From Pseudomonas xantholysinigenes (GTDB taxonomy: Bacteria; Pseudomonadota; Gammaproteobacteria; Pseudomonadales; Pseudomonadaceae): a DNA stretch of 64,000 nt. Both the position numbers and the translations under genes were made by a program. Numbering within the stretch: the stretch's first letter is position 1; each line of letters begins with the position of its first letter. Location: NCBI RefSeq assembly GCF_014268885.2, contig NZ_CP077095.1:3353501-3417500 (forward strand). The letters are read 5' to 3'. Positions 8,733 through 17,412 of the stretch are shown here, one piece after another. The notes beneath the pieces are model-generated. The model worked only from the letters and a program-made list of their open reading frames with translations. It searched no databases and was not told where the DNA came from.

Positions 8733-9419
8733 ATGTTCATCCTCCGCCGCCTCGACGGCGTGCCGCCCGAGTCCTTCCAGAACCAGATCCGCCAGCTGGT
8801 GATCGACCATGTCGGCCAGCTCAGCAGTGTCGCCATCAGCCCGGACAACCCGCTCTACCCGCTGTACCAGTACGGCGTGGGCCTGGAGGTGCACCAGTAC
8901 CTGATGGCCCTGGACGGCACCCGCGGCCTGGCGGTCGAACTGGTCCTGGCCCTGGATGCCGAGGCCCCGGACCAGTTGCTCGGTTTCGCCCTGGCATTAC
9001 CGGCCCAGGATGACTCGCAGGCCTGCGCCCTGGCGTTTCTGGCGGTGGACGCCGGTCATCGCCGCCAAGGCGTCGCCCGCGGCCTGCTGGATGACCTGCG
9101 CGGCCGCTATGCCTGTGTCGAGCTCAGCGCCTTCCCGGCGCAGGTGTCGTGGTTCGAGGCCATGGGCCTGCAGGTGGTGGCCAGCGCCGGCCCGCAGGTG
9201 CTGATGAGCAGCACCGGACACGCCAGCGGCGCATTGATCGGCCGGTTGGATATCGCGCCGATCTACCAGACCGTCGAAGTCATGCAGATTCATGCCTACC
9301 TGCTCAATCAGCATGGCGACGAGGCGATGATAGAAGCGGAACAGTTGCGCGATGAGCGCCTTGACGCCCTCGCAGAAGAAGCCCAGGCCTGCGCGAAGCA
9401 GCGTCTTACCCGGCATTGA
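8733..9419 (+). CDS. GNAT-family N-acetyltransferase
   Basis: A 228-residue protein with a GNAT acetyl-CoA-binding motif at about residues 108-125 (VDAGHRRQGVARGLLDDL). The N-terminal 60 residues and the C-terminal helical tail (EEAQACAKQRLTRH) lie outside the GNAT core. GGAG at 8718 precedes the ATG at loose spacing. It stands alone on the plus strand, 68 bp after argC. The substrate is unknown. Confidence 0.8.
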   Translation: MFILRRLDGVPPESFQNQIRQLVIDHVGQLSSVAISPDNPLYPLYQYGVGLEVHQYLMALDGTRGLAVELVLALDAEAPDQLLGFALALPAQDDSQACALAFLAVDAGHRRQGVARGLLDDLRGRYACVELSAFPAQVSWFEAMGLQVVASAGPQVLMSSTGHASGALIGRLDIAPIYQTVEVMQIHAYLLNQHGDEAMIEAEQLRDERLDALAEEAQACAKQRLTRH

Positions 9420-9424
9420 CCGCC

Positions 9425-9690
9425 GCTGCTGTTCGCGGGCAAGCCCGCTCCCACAGGGGCAGTGCATACCCTGAGGCCAACGCGGTCCCTGTGGGAGCGG
9501 CTTCAGCCGCGAACACCGGCACAGCCGGTGCCAGGCACCGCGTCGCTTGCTTCGCGGGCAAGCCCGCTCCCACAGGTGTGGTGCATGGCCTGAGGTCGGC
9601 GCGGCCTCCCTGAGGGAGCGGCTTCAGCCGCGAACACCGGCGCAGCCGGTGCCAGGCACTGTGTTACTTGCTTCGCGGGTAAACTGGCTG
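9425..9690. repeat. REP/BIME cluster
   Basis: Several REP palindromes in 270 bp: TTCGCGGGCAAGCCCGCTCC at about 9430 and 9559, and inverted GGGAGCGGCTTCAGCCGCG at about 9494 and 9617, separated by ACACCGGC..CAGCCGGTGCC linkers. It fills the gap between convergent GNAT and ABC permease genes. Confidence 0.8.
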
Positions 9691-9714
9691 GCGAAGAGGC
9701 TGTATGCACAGCCT

Positions 9715-10470
9715 CTAGGCATGCACCCAGCGCCGATGCAGCCCACGGGCCAGCGCATCGAGCATGAAGCCCAGCACGCCGATCAACAGCACCATGGCCA
9801 TCAGTTCCGAATACGCCAGGCGATCGCGAGTGTCGAGGATGAAATACCCCAGCCCCGCACTGACCCCCAGCATCTCGCACGGCACCAGCACGATCCACAG
9901 GATGCCGATGGCCAGGCGCACGCCGGTCAGCACATGGCCGATCACGCCGGGAATGATCACCTTGCACAGCGTCTCCCAGCGCGTGGCGCTGAGGCTGCGC
10001 GACAGTTGCAGCCAGCGCGGGTCGAGCTGGCGCACCCCGGCGGCAGTGTTGAGCAGGATCGGCCATAGCGCGGCGAACGCCAGCAGGAAGTAGATCGGCT
10101 GGTCGCCCACGCCCATCAGCATCACCACCACCGGCATCCACGACAACGGCGAAATCATCCGCAGGAACTGGAACGCCGGCGTGGTCGCCGCCTCCAGATG
10201 GCGATAACTGCCCACCAGCAAGCCCAGTGGCACGCCAATCAGCAGCGCCAACAGCAGGCCGACCAGGATGCGCTTGAGGCTCACCCAGATATGCCCGTAC
10301 ACCTCACCCTGGCCCAGCAACTCCAGCAAACTGCTCAACGTGGCCTGGGGCGAGAAACGTGCCGACAGGCCATCGGCCGCGCCAAACACCTGTACCCCAG
10401 CCCACCACAGCACCAGCAGCACCGCCAGGCCAACCAGGCCCAGGGCGCCATGCACGACATGCCCACGCAT
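9715..10470 (-). CDS. ABC transporter permease (NitT/TauT/SsuC type)
   Basis: A 251-residue inner-membrane permease with about six membrane helices and the cytoplasmic EAA-like loop (residues about 150-175, LSRSLSATRWETLCKVIIPG). It belongs to the BPD_transp_1 family serving nitrate, taurine and sulfonate importers. Its ATG shares a base with the stop of the substrate-binding protein gene (TGATG). It is the last gene of a five-gene operon. The substrate cannot be read from the sequence. Confidence 0.88.
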   Translation of the reverse strand: MRGHVVHGALGLVGLAVLLVLWWAGVQVFGAADGLSARFSPQATLSSLLELLGQGEVYGHIWVSLKRILVGLLLALLIGVPLGLLVGSYRHLEAATTPAFQFLRMISPLSWMPVVVMLMGVGDQPIYFLLAFAALWPILLNTAAGVRQLDPRWLQLSRSLSATRWETLCKVIIPGVIGHVLTGVRLAIGILWIVLVPCEMLGVSAGLGYFILDTRDRLAYSELMAMVLLIGVLGFMLDALARGLHRRWVHA

Positions 10471-11675
10471 CAGACCGCGAACTCCTCGCTGCGCTGGAAG
10501 TTCTCGGCGATGCCGAACGTCGCCGGGCCGCCCACCGCCTCGATGGCCTTGCGCACGAAGCGATCGTCGACCAGGTCGCGGGCGGTCTGCGCCGGGTCCA
10601 GGCCGGCGAGGAAGCCGCTCTCGCCTTCAATCAGGGTGTTCTTCAGCCGCTTGACCAGTTCCTCGGTGTAGCTGGGGAACGGATACGGCTGGAAGTCGAT
10701 GCGTTTCTCGTCCCACTGCTGGTGCTGGATCGCACCGCTGGCGATATAGCCGGCACGGTCCTCGGCGGACGGCGCCAGGACCTTGGCCAGCACCGCTGGC
10801 TCGTGCGGGGTGTACTTGTTGGGGCCGGCCTTGGACAGCAAGGCGGCAGCCTCGGCGCGATGCTCGCGGGTCCATTGCTGGGCCTTGACGATGGCGTTGA
10901 CCACCTTCTGCGACCATTCGGGGCGGTTGTTCAGGTCGTGCTCGTGCATGAACACCACGCAGCAGGCGTGGTTGCGCCAGACATCACCGGTGAAGCGCTG
11001 CACACGGCCAACCTTGAGGTTCTCGGCCAGCGCATTGAATGGCTCGGCGACGATATAGCCGGCGATACGCTTGCTGGCCAGGGCTGGTGGCATGTCCGAA
11101 GGCGGCAGCACCAGCAGGTTGACCTCGTTGTCGGCCAACTGCGCGCTGGCCGGTTTGGACACCGGCTTGAGGCCGTTGTCGCTGAGCATCTGCTGCAACA
11201 CCACGTTGTGGATCGAGTACCAGAACGGAATCGCCACGGTCTTGCCGCCGAGCTGCTTCATGTCGGTGATGTCCGGCGCCACGGTCAGGCCCGAGCCGCC
11301 GACATGGTTCCAGGCCACCACCTTGGCCGGCACTTTGCTGCCGTAACGCGCCCACACGGTCATCGGCGACAGCAGGTGAATGACGTTGACCTGGCCGGAG
11401 ATGAACGCCTCGATCACCTGGGCCCAGCTGCGCAGCAGCACCGGCCGTTCGGCCTTGATGCCCTCGGCCTCGAACAGGCCATTGTTGTGCGCCACCAGCA
11501 ATGGCGTAGCATCGGTGATCGGCAGGTAGCCGATGCGCACCGGCGCGTCCGGCTCGGCGGCGGCGCGCGCCTGCAGGCTCGCCAGCAGCGGCAGCGCGCC
11601 GGCGGCGGTGAGCATGGCGCTCAGCTTGATGAAGTCGCGACGCGAGGTCGTGGAGCAGCAGTCATCCATGCACAT
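10470..11675 (-). CDS. ABC transporter substrate-binding protein (NitT/TauT type), Tat-exported
   Basis: A 401-residue periplasmic binding protein of the NMT1/CmpA-NrtA family. The N-terminus carries a Tat signal: SRRDFIK at residues 11-17, then a hydrophobic stretch ending SLQARA. Before it come three cysteines (MCMDDCC), which is unusual. The binding domain begins PVRIGYLPITDATPLLVAH. GGAGG lies seven bases before the ATG at 11675, which supports this start over the ATG at 11669. It overlaps the ATPase gene by 14 bp. The Tat route suggests the protein may fold, perhaps with a cofactor or ligand, before export. Confidence 0.88.
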   Translation of the reverse strand: MCMDDCCSTTSRRDFIKLSAMLTAAGALPLLASLQARAAAEPDAPVRIGYLPITDATPLLVAHNNGLFEAEGIKAERPVLLRSWAQVIEAFISGQVNVIHLLSPMTVWARYGSKVPAKVVAWNHVGGSGLTVAPDITDMKQLGGKTVAIPFWYSIHNVVLQQMLSDNGLKPVSKPASAQLADNEVNLLVLPPSDMPPALASKRIAGYIVAEPFNALAENLKVGRVQRFTGDVWRNHACCVVFMHEHDLNNRPEWSQKVVNAIVKAQQWTREHRAEAAALLSKAGPNKYTPHEPAVLAKVLAPSAEDRAGYIASGAIQHQQWDEKRIDFQPYPFPSYTEELVKRLKNTLIEGESGFLAGLDPAQTARDLVDDRFVRKAIEAVGGPATFGIAENFQRSEEFAV

Positions 11676-12483
11676 GGACAGCCTCCGAGGGCAAGGGAGA
11701 AGGAATGGGTTCGGCTGTGCGGCTTGCCCGCCGAAGGGTCTTGAGAATCTCGATACGCAACGCGCCCAGTTCCTCGACGCGTTGCTCGCGGGGTTGCGGC
11801 AGGTCGATGCGCCACTGGCCGAGGGTGCGCGCCGGGTGGTTGCCCAGTAGCAGCACGCGATCGGACAGCAGCAGGGCTTCGTCGATATCGTGGGTGATCA
11901 GCACGGCGGCGGTGTTGTGGGTGGCGATCAGTTGCAGCAGCAGTTGCTGCATGTCGGCCCGGGTCACTTCGTCCAGCGCGCCGAATGGCTCATCGAGCAG
12001 CAGCACCTCAGGCTGGCGTGCCAGGCAGCGGGCCAGCGCGGTGCGCTGGGCCATGCCGCCGGACAACTGCGCCGGGAACTGGCCACGGGCGTGGGCCAGG
12101 CCCACGGCGTCGATGGCATGGTCGATCCGCGCCCGTCGCTCGGCCGCTGGCAGCTTGGGCTGGCGGGCGAAATCGAGGCCGAAGGCGACGTTCTTTTCCA
12201 GGCTCAGCCAAGGCAGCAGGCTCGGGTCCTGGAAGGCCACCGCCAAGCGCGGGTGCGGCCCTTGCAGCGCCTCGCCGTGCAGGCTGACGCGGCCGCCGCG
12301 GGGCTGCTGCAGGCCGGCCAGCACACGCAGCAGGCTGGATTTGCCGACCCCGCTGGGGCCGAGGATGGTCACCACCTCGCCCGGCGCCAAGGTCAGGTCG
12401 AACTGTTCCAGCACCGCCTGCCAGCCACCCTCGCGCGGGTAGCCCAGGCTGATGTCGCGGGCCTCGAGTAGCACTTCGCTCAT
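11662..12483 (-). CDS. ABC transporter ATP-binding protein (NitT/TauT type)
   Basis: A 273-residue ATPase with Walker A GPSGVGKSS near residue 43, signature LSGGMAQR near 140, and Walker B VLLLDEPFGALD near 160. It energises the permease and binding protein encoded downstream. The ATG overlaps the stop of the acyl-CoA dehydrogenase-like gene by four bases (ATGA), which implies translational coupling. Confidence 0.92.
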   Translation of the reverse strand: MSEVLLEARDISLGYPREGGWQAVLEQFDLTLAPGEVVTILGPSGVGKSSLLRVLAGLQQPRGGRVSLHGEALQGPHPRLAVAFQDPSLLPWLSLEKNVAFGLDFARQPKLPAAERRARIDHAIDAVGLAHARGQFPAQLSGGMAQRTALARCLARQPEVLLLDEPFGALDEVTRADMQQLLLQLIATHNTAAVLITHDIDEALLLSDRVLLLGNHPARTLGQWRIDLPQPREQRVEELGALRIEILKTLRRASRTAEPIPSPLPSEAVHVHG

Positions 12484-13544
12484 GCAACAGACGCCTGGCG
12501 TTGCAGTTCGGCGCGCAGTTGTACCAGGCTCGGGGTGACGATCGGGACGAAAGCCGACTCACGCCAACGACGGGCGAACCCTTCGCCATAGGCGCTCAGG
12601 TAGGCCTTGCCACCACTGGCCTGCAACTCCAACTGCACGGCATCGGCGGCGCTTTCGGCAAGCGTGATGCGCAGCTTGAACAAGGCTGCCGGCTGGGCGA
12701 GGAAGCGCCCGTCGAGCAGGCCCTGCTTGAGTTCGCCAACAGTGTTTTGCAGACGCTGGGCCAGCACCTGGCGCGCTTCTTCAAGGAACGAGCCACGGCC
12801 TTGCAAGTGCTCCTGCACTTCCTCCAGCGCGCGGCGGGCCAGGCCGATGGCCATGCCGCACTGCAGGGCGAGAAACGCCGGGCGCACCTTGGGCAGGAAC
12901 TCGCGGGCGTTGTCGTGCAGCAGCCAGTCGCGGCTCAGCGCCACCTGGCGGAAGGCCAGCGCCGCCGTATTGCTCGACTGCAAGCCCATCAATTGCAAAT
13001 CGTCGGAGCGCTCCAGGCCCTTGGCATCGGAGGGAATGGCCAGCACGAAGGGCGCGCCGCCAGCGTCGTCCTCGATGGCGGCGGCGACGACGAAACCGCT
13101 CTTGCGCAGGTTGGTCACCCAGTGCAACCGGCCTTCGAGGCTCCAGCCGCCGGCCTGGGGTTGGGCGCGGACCTGCAAGGCCTCGATGCCGGACAGGAAC
13201 TTCATGGCGTTGGACAGCCCGGTGGCCCCGGCCAACTCGCCTTTGAGCAGGTCGGGCAGCAGCCGCTCGCGCAGCGCCTGGTTGGGGCTGTGCAACAGGT
13301 ATTCGATGAAAGCGCGCTGGCCCCAGCAGACAAACGCCGCGGCCAGCGAACGATTGGCAATGGCGGCGATGGCCTCGACCGCGTCGCTGACCTGGCCGCC
13401 CGAGCCGCCGAGGGCCGGCTCTATGCCAATGCGCAACAGTTGCGACTCGGCGATCTGCGCCAGCACCAGGTGCGGGTCGCACTGGCCCTGGTCGATAGCC
13501 TCGGCATTGGCGTCCAGCCATTGGCGAAATGCATGATCAAGCAT
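12480..13544 (-). CDS. Acyl-CoA dehydrogenase-like flavoprotein
   Basis: A 354-residue protein of the acyl-CoA dehydrogenase fold (helical N-domain, beta middle domain around residues 120-210, helical C-domain). GIEPALGGSGGQ near 38 and ATGLSNAMKFLSG near 105 fit the family. Its location between an ABC importer and an AhpD-like gene, rather than with fatty-acid genes, suggests it may belong to the monooxygenase-like branch (as in SfnB or DszC, which work on sulfur compounds). That assignment is inference. The ATG at 13544 lies 47 bp after the AhpD-like gene. Confidence 0.8.
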   Translation of the reverse strand: MLDHAFRQWLDANAEAIDQGQCDPHLVLAQIAESQLLRIGIEPALGGSGGQVSDAVEAIAAIANRSLAAAFVCWGQRAFIEYLLHSPNQALRERLLPDLLKGELAGATGLSNAMKFLSGIEALQVRAQPQAGGWSLEGRLHWVTNLRKSGFVVAAAIEDDAGGAPFVLAIPSDAKGLERSDDLQLMGLQSSNTAALAFRQVALSRDWLLHDNAREFLPKVRPAFLALQCGMAIGLARRALEEVQEHLQGRGSFLEEARQVLAQRLQNTVGELKQGLLDGRFLAQPAALFKLRITLAESAADAVQLELQASGGKAYLSAYGEGFARRWRESAFVPIVTPSLVQLRAELQRQASVA

Positions 13545-13591
13545 GTCCCTACTCCTTTTGAAACGCCGGGCACGCCGGCACCAAGCCTCGA

Positions 13592-14152
13592 TCAGGCCGA
13601 AGGCTGCCAGCGGTACTTGCTCAGCTCGTCGTTGAGCGGCGTCTGGGCGAACACATTAGCAAAGTTGCACAGGGTAGCGAGACTCACTCCGAGAATCACT
13701 TCCAGGGCATTGCCCTCGCTGAAGCCGGCGTCGCGGAAAGCCTGGTAGGTGGCGTCGCTGACATTGCCACGGGTGGCGATCACTTCACGGGCGAATTCGG
13801 CCAGGGTTTCGTAGCGCGCATCAGGCAGTTCGCCACGGGCACGCAGGGCATCGACCACCTCCTGGGGCAGCTTGGCCTTGTTCAGCGCCACGGCGGTGTG
13901 GCCGGCGACGCAGAAGTCGCAACCGTGCTGGGTGGCGGCGATCAGCTGCACCACTTCGCGCTCGGCCAGGCTCAGCTCGGACTTGCCATTGAGCGCCGAC
14001 ACGGTGACGTAGGTTTCCAGGGCGGCCGGAGCGTTGGCCAGGATGCCCAGCAGGTTGGGGATGAAACCGGAGTTCTTCTGCGCGTTCTCGAGGAACGGAC
14101 GTGCGGCTTCCGGGGCGGTCTGCAGGCTGTGTAGAGTGATGCGCGCGGACAT
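13592..14152 (-). CDS. AhpD/carboxymuconolactone-decarboxylase-like protein
   Basis: A 186-residue protein of the carboxymuconolactone decarboxylase/AhpD family. The CxxC redox motif (HGCDFCVAGH, near residue 88) with a following histidine is the peroxidase-type active site. AAGGAGA lies eight bases before the ATG at 14152; the longer open frame to 14251 overlaps the AraC promoter and is rejected. It heads the operon that continues into the flavoprotein and ABC importer genes, and faces an AraC gene. A role in dealing with peroxide or reactive by-products of that pathway is a guess. Confidence 0.85.
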   Translation of the reverse strand: MSARITLHSLQTAPEAARPFLENAQKNSGFIPNLLGILANAPAALETYVTVSALNGKSELSLAEREVVQLIAATQHGCDFCVAGHTAVALNKAKLPQEVVDALRARGELPDARYETLAEFAREVIATRGNVSDATYQAFRDAGFSEGNALEVILGVSLATLCNFANVFAQTPLNDELSKYRWQPSA

Positions 14153-14254
14153 GGAGTGGTCTCCTTTGATGTAGGTCGCTACAGTCTGTTGGTTATAAGA
14201 AGTAGCATCCATATTCATCAGTCGCCTTTCCTTGCTCCAGAGTCTTTGCATTAG

Positions 14255-15205
14255 ATGATTTCATCCAGCCATCTTGTCGATTGGTTATTAGAAGGCCTCG
14301 AGCTCGATGCCAGCCTGTTCCATGTCGGCCGTTACTGCGGTGGCTGGCACGCCAGCACCCAGGGCATGGGCCGGGCCAGTTTCCATTTGGTGGTGCAGGG
14401 GCATTGCTGGTTGCACATCGATGGCCAGCCCGCACCGCTGCGCCTGGAAAGCGGCGACGCGGTGTTCCTGCTGCGTGATCTGGCCTACCGACTGTCCAGC
14501 GACCAGAGCCCGGCCGATGCCTGCGCCCAGCCGCGCCAGCCGATGCAGGCGCTGGACAGTACGGCCAGCGATGGCGTGGGCCTGGTGTGTGGCTTCTTTC
14601 ATTTCCAGTCAGGGCTTTCGTCGCTGATCGTCGAAGGGCTGGCGGATTGGATCGTGCTGCGCGCCGACGACCCGGCGGGCAGTGCGGCGCGGGCGTTGTT
14701 CGGGCTGATCCTGGAGGAATGCCGGCGCACCCCGCAGCCTTCGCAGACATTGCTGGAGCGGCTGACCCACTTGCTGTTCCTGTATGTGCTGCGCCAGCAG
14801 GTGCATGCCGGGCAATCGCTCGGTGGGCTGGTCGCCCTGGCACGCCAGCCGGCCTTTGCCGGGTTGCTGGAGCAACTGATCAAGGCGCCAGGGCAGGCCT
14901 GGACCCTGGAAAGCATGGCGGCCTGCGCCGGCCTGTCGCGCTCGGCGTTCTTCAAGCGCTTCAACGAACTGGCCGGGCAGTCGCCGGGGCAGGTGCTGCT
15001 GGCCTTGCGCATGCGGCATGCCGGTCAGTTGCTCAAGGCCGGCAATACCGTCGAGCAGGTGGGGGCGCAAGTGGGCTATCAGTCAGTGGCGGCCTTCACC
15101 CGGGCCTTCGCCAAGGCCGTGGGCGTGCAACCTGGCGCTTATCGCAAGCAACACGAAGGCCGCGCCCCCACCCTGGAGGCAGCACCGCGCCAAGGCTACT
15201 CCTGA
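14255..15205 (+). CDS. AraC-family regulator with cupin N-terminal domain
   Basis: A 316-residue regulator: a Cupin_6-type (PF12852) ligand-binding domain at about residues 5-190 (FHLVVQGHCWLHIDG) and two AraC helix-turn-helix motifs at about 215-300 (SMAACAGLSRSAFFKRF, VGYQSVAAFTRAF). It is divergent from the AhpD-like gene and is the likely regulator of that five-gene operon; this kind of pairing with an AhpD-like or oxidoreductase gene is common. No strong ribosome binding site precedes the ATG at 14255. Its end overlaps the convergent Rrf2 gene by 10 bp. Confidence 0.9.
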   Translation: MISSSHLVDWLLEGLELDASLFHVGRYCGGWHASTQGMGRASFHLVVQGHCWLHIDGQPAPLRLESGDAVFLLRDLAYRLSSDQSPADACAQPRQPMQALDSTASDGVGLVCGFFHFQSGLSSLIVEGLADWIVLRADDPAGSAARALFGLILEECRRTPQPSQTLLERLTHLLFLYVLRQQVHAGQSLGGLVALARQPAFAGLLEQLIKAPGQAWTLESMAACAGLSRSAFFKRFNELAGQSPGQVLLALRMRHAGQLLKAGNTVEQVGAQVGYQSVAAFTRAFAKAVGVQPGAYRKQHEGRAPTLEAAPRQGYS

Positions 15206-15732
15206 CGTAGCGGAATATCGCCGCCCTTCCCTTCACGGCGCTCGCTCATCCAGTCATTGACCTGCTGCCCGAACTCGGCCGGCGCCTTGCGCCCGAAGCG
15301 CCGCGCCAGGTCGAGGATGGTCTGCTGCGCCAGGGCTTCCTCCATGCGTTTCTGTGCCCCCAGCATCACCGCATGGATGGCACAGGTGCCCTCGGTTGCC
15401 CAGCGCGGCGCTGAACCCTCGAACACCGCGCAGCGCTCGCGGATCTCTCGGCAGTCGAAGAGCTTCTTCGGCCCATCGATGGCGTTGACGATATCCAGCA
15501 CGGTGATCTCGTCGGACGGCCGGGCCAGGCGGAAACCGCCGCGTACCCCCTCGGTGGCCGCCACCAGCCCGGCCCGGGCCAACTTGGTGAATACCTTGGC
15601 CAGGTACTCCTGGGGCACACCTTGCAGCTCGGCTAGGTCGCGCACGCTCGACTCGCGGCTGTCACCGCGCTCATCGACCAGGAACAACAGGCAATGGATG
15701 CCGTACTCGACGCCGGCACTGTACAGCGACAT
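15196..15732 (-). CDS. Rrf2-family regulator with three C-terminal cysteines
   Basis: A 178-residue Rrf2 regulator with an N-terminal winged helix (MSLYSAGVEYGIHCLLFL start, DLAELQGVPQEYLAKVF recognition region, EGVRGGFRLAR wing). Cysteines C94, C101 and C117 (spacings of 6 and 15 residues) lie where IscR/NsrR/RsrR proteins bind an iron-sulfur cluster, but the spacing differs from IscR and from NsrR. A redox- or nitric-oxide-sensing cluster is plausible. The ATG at 15732 is preferred over the open frame to 15804. It faces the NDH-2-like gene. Confidence 0.85.
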   Translation of the reverse strand: MSLYSAGVEYGIHCLLFLVDERGDSRESSVRDLAELQGVPQEYLAKVFTKLARAGLVAATEGVRGGFRLARPSDEITVLDIVNAIDGPKKLFDCREIRERCAVFEGSAPRWATEGTCAIHAVMLGAQKRMEEALAQQTILDLARRFGRKAPAEFGQQVNDWMSERREGKGGDIPLRQE

Positions 15733-15909
15733 GTCAATCTCCGACCAAATTTGTCGCAAATAGTACGCGCTTCCTCCTCCCCTGGCAAAACCTGCCTCGG
15801 CCATTCGTCAATATTTCAAATCCCTGGAAGCTCCATTTCACATGGGCTACAGCCAAACTCACAGGGCCCGAGGCCGGCCGTTCAAGAAAAAAACACTTGC
15901 CGCACAAAA

Positions 15910-15930
15910 CTACGACCAATAAAGTCGCAG
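15910..15930. promoter_or_regulatory. Candidate Rrf2 operator upstream of the NDH-2-like gene
   Basis: CTACGAC and GTCGCAG form an imperfect inverted repeat (one mismatch) around a 7-bp AT-rich spacer, 62 bp before the dehydrogenase ATG. Symmetry and position suggest a regulator site in the 259-bp divergent promoter region. Nothing ties it to the Rrf2 protein except proximity. Confidence 0.3.
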
Positions 15931-15991
15931 TTATTCGACAGATGCCCAACACCTGATCGAACCCTCGTCCCCTACCTTGCGGAGCCCCTTC

Positions 15992-17191
15992 ATGACCTCT
16001 CACATCCTGATCATCGGTGCCGGTTTCGCCGGCGTCTGGAGCGCCCTGAGCGCCGCCCGCCTGCTCGACCAGGCCCAGCGCGACGACGTGCGCATCAGCG
16101 TGCTGGCCCCGCAACCGCAACTGCGCATCCGCCCACGCTTCTACGAAGCCAATGCGCACACCTTGCAAGCACCGCTGTCGGACTTGCTCGGGGTGGTCGG
16201 CGTGGACTTCATCCAGGGCAACGCCGAGCACATCGACAGCCAGGCGCGCCAGGTCGGCTATGTCGACGCCCAGGGCCAGCGCCAGCAGATCGGCTACGAC
16301 CGCCTGGTGCTCGCCGCCGGCAGCCAGGTCGCCCGCCCCGCCGTACCGGGCCTGGCCGAACACAGCTTCGACGTCGACCAAATGGAATCGGCCGTGCGCC
16401 TCGAACAGCACCTGGCAAGCCTGGCCGAACAGCCAGCCAGCCCGGCGCGCAATACCGTGGTGGTCTGCGGCGGTGGCTTCACCGGCATCGAAACCGCGAC
16501 CGAAATGCCCGCCCGCCTGCGCGCCCTGCTCGGTGAAGGCCAGGCCCGGGTCGTGCTGGTCGATCGTGGCGCGAGCGTTGGCGCGGCGCTGGGCGCCGGT
16601 ATCACGCCATCGATCATTGCCGCCTCGGAGCAGGCCGGCGTGCAGTGGCTGACCGGTGCCTCGGTGGTGGCGGTGGATGCCGGCGGCGTGACCCTCGACA
16701 ACGGTGACTACATCGCCAGCAAGACCGTGATCTGGACCGTTGGCGTCAAGGCCAGCCCGCTCACCGCCCAGGTCGAAGGCGAGCGTGACGGCCTCGGCCG
16801 CCTGCGGGTCGATGACCACCTCAAGGTGATCGGCCAGGCGCATATCTATGCCACCGGCGACGTGGCCTGGGCGGCGGTGGACGAGATCGGCAACCACGCG
16901 CTGATGACCTGCCAGCACGCCATCCCCATGGGCCGCCACTCGGGCAACAACGCCATGGCCGACCTGCTGGGACTGGAGCCGGTGGTGTACCGCCAGCCCA
17001 AGTACGTGACCTGCCTCGACCTCGGCGAGTGGGGCGCGACGTTCAGCGAAGGCTGGGAGCGCGAGCTCAAACTGCAGGGCCAGGAAGGCAAGTCGATGAA
17101 GCAGCAGATCAACACGGTCTGGATCTACCCACCGGCCGCCGACCGTGACCAGGCACTGGCGGCGGCGGATCCGTCGATCGCGATCGTCTGA
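15992..17191 (+). CDS. NAD(P)/FAD-dependent dehydrogenase, type II NADH dehydrogenase-like
   Basis: A 399-residue flavoprotein of the Ndh/Pyr_redox_2 type. The FAD-binding GAGFAGVWSA starts near residue 9, the second dinucleotide site CGGGFTGIETATE is near 160, and ATGDVAW near 288 is the FAD pyrophosphate motif. NDH-2 enzymes pass electrons from NADH to quinone without pumping protons. No clear C-terminal membrane helix is visible, so the quinone assignment is family-based. GGAG lies seven bases before the ATG. It faces the Rrf2 regulator and ends in a strong terminator. Confidence 0.85.
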   Translation: MTSHILIIGAGFAGVWSALSAARLLDQAQRDDVRISVLAPQPQLRIRPRFYEANAHTLQAPLSDLLGVVGVDFIQGNAEHIDSQARQVGYVDAQGQRQQIGYDRLVLAAGSQVARPAVPGLAEHSFDVDQMESAVRLEQHLASLAEQPASPARNTVVVCGGGFTGIETATEMPARLRALLGEGQARVVLVDRGASVGAALGAGITPSIIAASEQAGVQWLTGASVVAVDAGGVTLDNGDYIASKTVIWTVGVKASPLTAQVEGERDGLGRLRVDDHLKVIGQAHIYATGDVAWAAVDEIGNHALMTCQHAIPMGRHSGNNAMADLLGLEPVVYRQPKYVTCLDLGEWGATFSEGWERELKLQGQEGKSMKQQINTVWIYPPAADRDQALAAADPSIAIV

Positions 17192-17204
17192 GTGACCAAA
17201 TAGC

Positions 17205-17237
17205 AAAGGCCCGTCACGCAAGTGACGGGCCTTTTTG
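17205..17237 (+). terminator. Rho-independent terminator after the NDH-2-like gene
   Basis: AAAGGCCCGTCAC, loop GCAA, and GTGACGGGCCTTT form a perfect 13-bp stem with a following run of T. It starts 13 bp after the stop codon. Confidence 0.93.
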
Positions 17238-17412
17238 TATTCGTCATTACATTGAACGACTGGTCAATAATAGTGGCACTATGTCATCATCCTGAAAAAA
17301 ACAACATGAACCGTGAGGATATAACCCCTTCGCAGCGCATCGAGAGCCTGACCCACCGAGCCCGGTAAAGCCGCGCTCTTGACGCCTGCCTGCCACCGTC
17401 AAGGAGCGTCGC

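Noticed and set aside
14193..14843. Minus-strand open frame overlapping the AraC gene
   Set aside because: No motif; Ala, Pro and Arg-rich as expected for antisense. It would also override the supported AhpD-like start at 14152.
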